Origin: an uncultured Prevotella sp.
Lineage (GTDB): Bacteria > Bacteroidota > Bacteroidia > Bacteroidales > Bacteroidaceae
Assembly: GCA_900557255.1 (NCBI GenBank)
Contig: USSA01000093.1
Location: 1-11,040 of the forward strand
Reading direction: 5' to 3'
Length of the DNA: 11,040 nucleotides
The notes below the pieces were generated by a model. That model searched no databases, had not been told where the DNA came from, and saw nothing but the letters and a program-made list of their open reading frames with translations. Of this stretch, positions 5,826 to 11,040 are shown piece after piece. The position numbers were made by a program, and so were the translations under genes. Positions within the stretch are counted from its first letter, which is position 1. Each line of letters starts with the position of its first letter.

Positions 5826-6524
5826 TTATTTCTGATGATGAAATTGATAATCATTGTAATCGGGTACATCTATCCCTATTACGCATTTGCCCTTCTGTCT
5901 CAATGTACGTCTCATGCTTTCCACTTCAACATCCTGGAGTTCGGTAGGGAAACACAGCTTGATGAAGGTTGCTCGTTTCTGACCGCTCCAGCCAAGGCGT
6001 TCTCCAATATTCCAGGAGTAATGCCTGATGTCGAGAGTATTCAAGGTTCCATTTGTTTTCACAGGAACAATACATGATTCAGGGATGTCGTACAGTTTGA
6101 TGTTCTGACACAGTATCTCCAAGTACTCATCTGTCATATATGGAGAAAGAATTGAGTAAGTGTAGTCTTTGACCGCATCATATTTAGAACTTTCAAGACT
6201 ATACTGCCTGTTGCGATAGCGTTCACGCATTTCTTCCGCTTTCTCTACATCCGATATGGATGATTCGCTTGAAGAAACAGTATTGTTTATCACGATGTCT
6301 CTCACCGCTTGCGGCTTACGTAAGCAAATGAAGGCGCAGACGATGATAGCAAATGATATATAGTAGAATATCATCGGCAAAGAGAAACCGAAATCAGAGT
6401 CCGGAACCGTCACCATCAGGTTAGCAATCGCTCCATGTATTCTTGGAGCGACTACTACCATAATGATGGTGAGCATATTTGAAATGAGGAGAATCAAGAA
6501 GTTCTCTTTTAACTTTTTAATCAT
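5826..6524 (-). CDS. Two-span membrane protein with cytosolic C-terminal domain, unknown
   Basis: I do not recognise a named family. From the ATG at 6524 the protein has 232 residues. It has a basic start (MIKKLKENF), a membrane helix at about 8-26, a short external loop (PDSDFGF), a second helix at about 51-72 ending in CLRKP, and a soluble domain to the end. That domain contains YTYSILSPYMTDEYLEILC and a conserved-looking stretch NIGERLGWSGQKRATFIKLC. The open frame extends to a TTG at 6560, but that codon overlaps the -7 box (6558-6565), so transcription would start downstream of it and the ATG at 6524 is chosen. It is co-transcribed with the excisionase-like gene 14 nt downstream. The context suggests a membrane-linked function in element maintenance or transfer; this is inference. 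Confidence 0.75.
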   Translation of the reverse strand: MIKKLKENFLILLISNMLTIIMVVVAPRIHGAIANLMVTVPDSDFGFSLPMIFYYISFAIIVCAFICLRKPQAVRDIVINNTVSSSESSISDVEKAEEMRERYRNRQYSLESSKYDAVKDYTYSILSPYMTDEYLEILCQNIKLYDIPESCIVPVKTNGTLNTLDIRHYSWNIGERLGWSGQKRATFIKLCFPTELQDVEVESMRRTLRQKGKCVIGIDVPDYNDYQFHHQK

Positions 6525-6557
6525 TGCAATTGTTACTTTTTGGAGTTTTTGTGACTG

Positions 6558-6565
6558 CAAAGATA
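6558..6565 (-). promoter_or_regulatory. -7 box for the membrane protein-HTH operon
   Basis: The minus strand reads TATCTTTG followed by CAG, an exact TAnnTTTG match, 34 nt upstream of the ATG at 6524. No convincing TTTG is seen at -33. Its overlap with the alternative TTG at 6560 is what excludes that TTG as a start. Confidence 0.55.
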
Positions 6566-6660
6566 TAGAGAATCTTGCTATTTTCTACTATTTCGTATCA
6601 ACAAAATGCTTCTCTTAAACACTATTTATTATTCTGTGTTTCAATGCTTTAAACGATATT

Positions 6661-6708
6661 TTATTTTCTCTTATTTGCCGTATTATAATCTTATTTTCTC
6701 TTATTTGC
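6661..6708. repeat. 18-bp direct repeat at the integrase 3' end
   Basis: The 18-bp sequence TTATTTTCTCTTATTTGC occurs at 6661-6678 and 6691-6708, separated by 12 bp (period 30 bp). The right copy encodes the last residues of integrase, ANKRK and stop. The left copy lies just past the stop, in the same frame, and would encode ANKRK and stop again. It could be a recent local duplication, a pair of protein-binding sites on the same DNA face, or a trace of recombination. Confidence 0.75.
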
Positions 6709-7872
6709 TTTTGGGCACATCTTGCTTTCTGTTGGCTTCGCATCGTCTTTCACGTTCGTTAACGTAATTCTGCCTGCTGCCTCACGTGTTTTTGGATTTG
6801 CGTGAGAAGCGTAGATCTGCGTTGTGCTGACATTCTTATGGTTGAGCAGATGCTGAACGGTATAGATGTCTGTACCAAGTTCGAGCTGCAACGAGGCATA
6901 CGTATGACGGAAGCAATGGAAGGTGATATGCTTTTCGATACCGCACTCTTTTAGCCAGTTCTGCATCACACCATACGTCATAGTACGTTTGAAACCTTGG
7001 AAGATATATGTTCTGTTGGTTTTGGGATGGATTAGAGCATATGCATCATCACCAATTGGAACCTGGGTTTGGCATTTTGTCTTCACGCAAATGAAATCCA
7101 GATAATATCCACCATCAGCATAGCTACGGATGTTTTCCCATTTCAATCTCAGGATGTCGCTGATACGGAGACCAGTCAGACAAGAGAACAAAGCTGCCTT
7201 TCGAACCACCGGAATAGAACATTCTGTGTTGTACATTCTTCTAACTTCCTCCAGGGTGAGACTTTGCTTCACTGGTGTGGTACATGAAATGTTTTCCAAA
7301 AGGCTGGCAAGATCATCTGTCAACCTACGCTCACGGTATGCCTTTGTCAAGACCTGCTTGAACACATTCCAATAGGCTGATGCCGTATTTCTGGAAATAG
7401 ACTTCTTGATAACATGTCCACCTCTTGATGAAACTTTGGTATCAAGGAGATATTCCATATACTTGTTACAGTAAAGTACATCAAGCATCTCAAATGTACA
7501 TTTGCCTTTACTGAATTTCTCGAAATGCTTATAGGCTGCATCACACTTCACGTAGTTGCGATTGACCATATTTCTGAAATATTCGAGAAAGTCCTCCTTC
7601 AATCTGTCACGGTTGAAGAAATCGTATTTCTCATCGAGAACATCAATGTACACCTTACAACGAATAGCTTCTGCCTTGGCGAGAATCTTGTCATTGTAGA
7701 GCTTCTCCTGCTTGTTGGCAGGATCGGCATAAATGTACATGCCAAGTGAGCGACGGCGTATCAACTCCATCGTCTCCGGGTCTCTATATCCTGGCCAGAA
7801 GTCCAGGAAAAGTGACTTTGTTCCGTTGCGTCTGTCACGCATACGGAGCTTAACGGTTTTACATACTTGCAT
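6691..7872 (-). CDS. int: Tyrosine recombinase (integrase) of the element
   Basis: This 393-residue protein is a tyrosine recombinase with the three usual parts: an arm-binding-like N-terminus (VKLRMRDRRNGTKSLFLDFW), a SAM-like core-binding domain (about 85-195) and a catalytic domain. Catalytic residues, numbered from the ATG, are R236 in TGLRISD, a lysine at about 264-266 (VKTK), H319 and R322 in HCFRH, H345 in LLNHKNVSTT, and nucleophile Y354 in QIYASH. All are present, so the enzyme should be active in cutting and rejoining element ends with the host site. The ATG at 7872 (MQVCKTVKL) is preferred to a TTG at 7911. The stop lies inside an 18-bp direct repeat. The gene starts 90 nt after the multi-HTH gene; only a degenerate -7 box is visible there, so read-through from upstream is likely. 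Confidence 0.93.
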   Translation of the reverse strand: MQVCKTVKLRMRDRRNGTKSLFLDFWPGYRDPETMELIRRRSLGMYIYADPANKQEKLYNDKILAKAEAIRCKVYIDVLDEKYDFFNRDRLKEDFLEYFRNMVNRNYVKCDAAYKHFEKFSKGKCTFEMLDVLYCNKYMEYLLDTKVSSRGGHVIKKSISRNTASAYWNVFKQVLTKAYRERRLTDDLASLLENISCTTPVKQSLTLEEVRRMYNTECSIPVVRKAALFSCLTGLRISDILRLKWENIRSYADGGYYLDFICVKTKCQTQVPIGDDAYALIHPKTNRTYIFQGFKRTMTYGVMQNWLKECGIEKHITFHCFRHTYASLQLELGTDIYTVQHLLNHKNVSTTQIYASHANPKTREAAGRITLTNVKDDAKPTESKMCPKANKRK

Positions 7873-7955
7873 AATATATCTGATTTTTGTATTAATAAAA
7901 TTCGTTTGCAAAATTCTTAAATGATACTATATTGACAGCAGTAAAGAGAAAGTAA

Positions 7956-7963
7956 ATCATACT
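7956..7963. promoter_or_regulatory. AGTATGAT motif upstream of the integrase gene
   Basis: ATCATACT on the plus strand is the same octamer as at 1393, 1522, 1542 and 5346. It lies 84 nt upstream of the integrase ATG and overlaps the stop codon of the multi-HTH gene by two bases. It could be a regulator site for integrase expression. Confidence 0.35.
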
Positions 7964-9470
7964 ATTCAGTATAATCTGTTTTCAAATCATCATTTTTGAA
8001 ACGTTTTTCCATGAGTCTGTCGAATTCTTCTTTTCTAAAGAACATGAATTGCCCCTTCTTTACTTTAGTGACTTTGTAATGCTTGACGTAATAATGAACA
8101 ATATCCTTTGTCATTCCATACTTCTTCATTGCTTCTTCTACGGAATAGTATCGTTCTCTTCCTTCGAAATATCCAGTCTTCAGCGCCTGGATGTGCTGCT
8201 TTGAATAGTAGGTTACTCCATATTCAACTTTTGAAGGTATCTTATGCCTGTGGATGAATGAACGTACTGCGTCATGCGTCATCTTGTAGGTATCTCTCAT
8301 CTCTTCAGGAGTGATCCAGTCATTTATATCCGCATACTTATGCTTTTGATTATACAGGATGTCAATGGCCTTCTTCTCATAGAAGTTGAAATTTTTAAGA
8401 GCTATTTTAGGAGTTTTGTTCTCTCTTGTCATCACACCGACATGCTTGATGGTAATCTTGAACATTTCTGCCACTTCCTCAGTAGAGTAATATCCTTCTG
8501 GAGTAGGAGGACATGCTCTCTCCTGTGCCTTTGCTTGGAAGATGACACGTTCTGTTCCATCCAGGTTCTCCACTTTCTTGGTGTTGCCCATTCGCTGTTG
8601 AGTAATCTTGTCGAAGTCGGTTCTATAGATCATCGTGAACTTACCTCGCTTCTCTGTCCTTACATCATAATTTTTAAGAGTGTAGCTAATCTGATCCTTT
8701 GTTAAACCATACTTTTCTGAAATCTCTTCGTAAGTGTACCAGTCCGGATCTACCTCATTACCTTTTTGTTTGATACTATCGATATGTATCTTTGAGTAAT
8801 AGGCTTTACCATTTCTGTTTACCCTTGGTACCTTGTGATAGGTTACAAAACTCATAGCGTTAGTTCGAGTCATACCATACATCTCCATCACCTGATCCAT
8901 TGTATAGTAGTTGTCGAGATCGATTTCTTCAAGAAGGTCTGCAAACTTTGCATCAACTGCCTTTTTACTGAAGAAGGTGTTACGTCCTACATAGACTTTT
9001 GGAATACCCAAACGGTCACAGCGTCCCCATACGGCCTTGCGACCGATATTATATTTCTCCATGATTTCACGCAAAGTATAATACTCCTGGTCATCTTTGC
9101 GTTTATAGCTTTTCTTCTTGTATGCACCAGCTTCCTCAAAGTACTTATCAAGATCTTCACGACGAACATATGTCTTACGTCGTAGTCTGACAGCTTTGAG
9201 TGTTCCAGAGTAAAAGCATCGATACACAGTAGTAACACTAACACCAAGAAGAAATGCGACATCTGAAGGTGTCAAGAAAGGTCGAGAAGCGATTTCCAGA
9301 CTTTGCAAATTCTGAGCATCGTCCTTCTTACTTTCTCTTGCTTTTTTCTTTTTCTCAGCTTCTTTCTTCCGATGTACAACACGAGCACATCTCTTGGAGC
9401 AATACTTATTTGTGATTTTGGTAGCAATGAACTCTTCACCGCATACCTCACATTTTCTTAAAATTCTCAT
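7962..9470 (-). CDS. Zinc-finger protein with seven tandem helix-turn-helix modules
   Basis: This 502-residue protein begins with a zinc-ribbon-like motif (C7-x2-C10, C24-x3-C28; CEVCGEEF...YCSKRC), then a lysine-rich linker (34-50). Seven excisionase/MerR-like HTH modules follow at about 64-112, 129-178, 187-234, 243-290, 326-374, 384-431 and 440-488. Each has a Y/W-x-T/S opening, a helical E-x2-E-x-Y segment, and a wing ending near YYSK or FFRK. Modules 2-4 and 5-7 have identical start-to-start spacing (58 then 56 residues), and modules 3/6 and 4/7 are most alike, so a three-module block was duplicated. Such an array should track a long DNA site; the likely role is an accessory factor or regulator for integration, excision or transfer. 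It has its own promoter and a long leader, and lies between integrase and mnmE. No catalytic domain is visible. Confidence 0.85.
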   Translation of the reverse strand: MRILRKCEVCGEEFIATKITNKYCSKRCARVVHRKKEAEKKKKARESKKDDAQNLQSLEIASRPFLTPSDVAFLLGVSVTTVYRCFYSGTLKAVRLRRKTYVRREDLDKYFEEAGAYKKKSYKRKDDQEYYTLREIMEKYNIGRKAVWGRCDRLGIPKVYVGRNTFFSKKAVDAKFADLLEEIDLDNYYTMDQVMEMYGMTRTNAMSFVTYHKVPRVNRNGKAYYSKIHIDSIKQKGNEVDPDWYTYEEISEKYGLTKDQISYTLKNYDVRTEKRGKFTMIYRTDFDKITQQRMGNTKKVENLDGTERVIFQAKAQERACPPTPEGYYSTEEVAEMFKITIKHVGVMTRENKTPKIALKNFNFYEKKAIDILYNQKHKYADINDWITPEEMRDTYKMTHDAVRSFIHRHKIPSKVEYGVTYYSKQHIQALKTGYFEGRERYYSVEEAMKKYGMTKDIVHYYVKHYKVTKVKKGQFMFFRKEEFDRLMEKRFKNDDLKTDYTE

Positions 9471-9510
9471 TTTTGCTTGCTATTTAGTACCCTATGAGAC
9501 CCCCTAATTC

Positions 9511-9550
9511 TTTTGCAGCAATTTTCACGTTTTTGCAGCAATTTTCATGA
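9511..9550. repeat. Two tandem 20-bp repeats in the multi-HTH leader
   Basis: TTTTGCAGCAATTTTCA occurs at 9511-9527 and 9531-9547, with a repeat period of exactly 20 bp (17 identical bases plus a matching G at position 19). A related, shorter sequence (TTTGCAGATTTTGC) lies near 9588-9601. The spacing of about two helical turns suits paired protein sites, such as arm-type integrase sites or autoregulation by the HTH array. Confidence 0.7.
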
Positions 9551-9674
9551 TGGTGTCCAACATAAGAAATGTCGGTCACTGGAAAGGTTTGCAGATTTTG
9601 CAATTAGTGTCCAAAAATAGAATTTTGGCTTTCCATTTGATCACAGAATTGAGGGCCACGAATGAAATTTGAGC

Positions 9675-9706
9675 CAAAAATACACCAAAATATTGGTTTC
9701 TACAAA
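9675..9706 (-). promoter_or_regulatory. Promoter of the multi-HTH gene
   Basis: The minus strand carries TTTG (9703-9706), a 20-bp spacer, and TATTTTTG (9675-9682), matching the Bacteroidetes -33/-7 consensus TTTG and TAnnTTTG at proper spacing. The start site would be near 9668, giving a leader of about 200 nt before the ATG at 9470. This is the best promoter in the window. Confidence 0.75.
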
Positions 9707-9730
9707 TTACAAATGGAATGTGTTAAGACG

Positions 9731-9755
9731 AAAAAAGCCACCTAAATAGGTGGCT
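9731..9755 (-). terminator. Terminator of mnmE
   Basis: In minus-strand RNA, AGCCACCTA and TAGGTGGCT (9747-9755 and 9736-9744) form a perfect 9-bp stem with a very short loop, followed by six U from the A-run at 9731-9736. It lies 45 nt past the mnmE stop, so the host gene keeps its own 3' end. Confidence 0.9.
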
Positions 9756-9799
9756 TGCAAGCAGTTATAAAAATGTTCGTTTTAGAGCTGTCCAGGGGG

Positions 9800-11040
9800 T
9801 TACTTTCCGATGCAATAGGAACTAAATATTGAATTTAAAGTTTCTTGCGGGGTTATGCGCTCTTCGCCCGTTATTTCGGCAAGGTGTTCGATGACCATGC
9901 GAAGATCTTCGGCGAGGAGATCACCACTAAGACCGAGGTTCATGGAAGATATGACACGCTGTAGGGATTCGTCGGCTTGGAGTAGGGCAGAGTAGTGGCG
10001 TGCTGAAGTGATGACGATGTCGCTTTCTGATATCTGAGGAATGTTGGCGGCTTCTACTATGAGTTGTTCAAGAAGGGGAATGTTGGTGCCGTATTTGGCG
10101 CTTATGTCTACAGTCTTGTATTCTATACCTGATAACAAAGCGGATAACAGGTCTGATTCTGCAGTCGACGAATGGATGTCTTGGTCGATTTTGTTTCTTA
10201 CGACAATAAGTTTCTTGCCTTCCACACGCTCCTTTATATCTTCAGTCTCTGCTTCGGTGGGTTGCTGATCGATAAGCCAAAGCACTATCTTCGCTTCCTG
10301 CATCTTTTGGTATGTTCGCTCAATGCCGATATTCTCAACGATGTCGTCGGTATCGCGAATTCCGGCTGTATCGACAAAGCGGAACTGTATGCCATTGATG
10401 ATTGTGGTGTCTTCGATGAAGTCGCGTGTGGTGCCATGTACGTTGCTAACGATGGCTTTCTCCTCATGTAGGAGGCTATTGAGCAGAGTACTCTTACCTA
10501 CGTTAGTATTTCCCACGATTGCAACGGGGACGCCGTTCTTCAGGGCATTGCCTACTTCAAAGGAACGGGCGAGCGAGACGAGGCGTCGGTGGATATCGTT
10601 GGCAAGGGCGTATAGCTCGGAGCGGTCGGCAAACTCCAGCTCCTCATGATCGGAGAAGTCAATCTCCAATTCCAGAAGCGATGTCAGCTTAAGGAGATGC
10701 GCACGCAGTTCGGACAGTTCGTTGCTGAAATGTCCCTTCAGCTGGCTGAGTGCCATATCGTGAGTGGCTTTGTTTGTGGAGCTTATAAGGTCGGCAACCG
10801 CCTCTGCCTGCGATAGATCCATCTTGCCATTGAGGAATGCACGTTGTGTGAACTCTCCTGGGCCGGCAGGCTGACAGCCGTTCTGCGTTAGCAACATCAT
10901 TACCTGGCTGAGCACGTAGGACGATCCGTGGCAGGAAATCTCCACAGAGTCCTCACCTGTATAAGAGTGTGGGGCACGGAAAATGGAAACGAGCACTTCG
11001 TCCACAACTTCTTTTTCTGCATTGACGATATTGCCGAAAG
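9800..11040 (-). CDS. mnmE: tRNA uridine-5-carboxymethylaminomethyl GTPase MnmE (5' end outside window)
   Basis: MnmE (TrmE), with MnmG, modifies U34 in the wobble position of certain tRNAs, using a formyl-THF-binding N-domain, a helical domain and an inserted G domain. Here the N-domain is partly present (FRAPHSYTGEDSVEISCHG, PGEFTQRAFLNGKMDLSQAE). Numbered from the GTG codon at 11005, the G motifs are GNTNVGKS (165-172), TTRD (192-195), DTAG (212-215) and NKID (271-274). The protein ends in CIGK, the conserved C-terminal motif whose cysteine is needed for activity. The frame stays open to the window edge (FGNIVNAEKEVVDE before that GTG), so the gene continues beyond it; about 45-60 N-terminal residues are missing compared with the usual length of about 455. 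The gene is intact otherwise and has its own terminator. It is a chromosomal housekeeping gene flanking the element. Confidence 0.97.
   Translation of the reverse strand, partial: FGNIVNAEKEVVDEVLVSIFRAPHSYTGEDSVEISCHGSSYVLSQVMMLLTQNGCQPAGPGEFTQRAFLNGKMDLSQAEAVADLISSTNKATHDMALSQLKGHFSNELSELRAHLLKLTSLLELEIDFSDHEELEFADRSELYALANDIHRRLVSLARSFEVGNALKNGVPVAIVGNTNVGKSTLLNSLLHEEKAIVSNVHGTTRDFIEDTTIINGIQFRFVDTAGIRDTDDIVENIGIERTYQKMQEAKIVLWLIDQQPTEAETEDIKERVEGKKLIVVRNKIDQDIHSSTAESDLLSALLSGIEYKTVDISAKYGTNIPLLEQLIVEAANIPQISESDIVITSARHYSALLQADESLQRVISSMNLGLSGDLLAEDLRMVIEHLAEITGEERITPQETLNSIFSSYCIGK

Larger units (their letters stand above)
9471..9799. other. Gene-free junction region between the element and mnmE
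   Basis: This 329-bp stretch has no convincing gene. From mnmE leftward it contains the mnmE terminator, the multi-HTH promoter, an inverted repeat CCAAAA...TTTTGG (9611-9616 and 9623-9628), two copies of TGTCCAA (9554-9560 and 9608-9614), a partial repeat unit near 9588-9606 and a 20-bp tandem repeat at 9511-9550. If the integrase defines an element, its right end should be here. The exact boundary cannot be set without the other end or an empty site. Confidence 0.6.

Noticed and set aside
6618..6641. Terminator of integrase (AAACAC...GTGTTT)
   Set aside because: The stem is only six AT-rich pairs with a long loop and no clear U tract, too weak to call.
9685..9696. Palindrome CCAAAATATTGG as an operator
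   Set aside because: Only the outer four bases are symmetric, and it lies inside the promoter spacer shared with 5291-5307.
10041..10649. Open frames overlapping mnmE in other frames
   Set aside because: They are shadows of a clear, conserved MnmE reading frame with all G motifs.
1..11040. CRISPR array, tRNA, rRNA or insertion sequence
   Set aside because: No regularly spaced repeat array, cloverleaf, rRNA signature, or transposase with terminal inverted repeats was seen.

Overview
The window looks like one end of an integrative conjugative (or closely related mobilizable) element of a Bacteroidales bacterium, most likely a Prevotella or Bacteroides relative, next to the chromosomal gene mnmE. 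The evidence is a pair of DUF4134 (TraE-type) pilin-like genes, promoter -7 boxes of the Bacteroidetes form TAnnTTTG, weak Shine-Dalgarno sequences, AT-rich intergenic DNA, and a phage-type tyrosine recombinase of the Bacteroides element kind. Every gene I can support is on the minus strand, so the window reads from right to left. The species is inferred, not proven.

From right to left: mnmE (tRNA-modifying GTPase, 5' end outside the window) ends at 9800 and has its own terminator at 9731-9755. A near-consensus promoter (9675-9706) then opens a leader of about 200 nt with 20-bp tandem repeats, followed by a 502-residue zinc-finger protein with seven helix-turn-helix modules (7962-9470). Next is the tyrosine integrase (6691-7872), whose 3' end is duplicated as an 18-bp direct repeat. 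A two-gene unit follows, encoding a two-span membrane protein of unknown function (5826-6524) and an excisionase-like HTH protein (5434-5811), closed by a terminator at 5377-5409. An unrecognised gene (4421-5146, perhaps frameshifted at its start) has its own promoter.

The next unit resembles a plasmid replication operon. After a GC-rich dyad region (4286-4373) come a second excisionase-like HTH protein (3909-4247), a possible 47-residue small protein (3756-3899), a RepA-like hexameric helicase/ATPase (2660-3790) and a CHC2/Toprim primase (1639-2589), ending at a terminator (1577-1609). At the left a transfer operon begins: a single-span acidic protein (881-1357), two tandem VirB2/TraE-like pilin candidates (547-900 and 104-460), and perhaps the first codons of another gene (32 to beyond the left edge).

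The parts suggest integration and excision (integrase and HTH accessory proteins), replication of the excised circle (helicase and primase), and conjugative transfer (pilin-like proteins). Shared intergenic signals suggest coordination. An AGTATGAT motif recurs near three unit boundaries, and the promoters of the multi-HTH gene and the unknown 4421-5146 gene share 16 of 17 bases. The least familiar items are the seven-module HTH protein, built from a duplicated three-module block, and the dyads before the replication operon.
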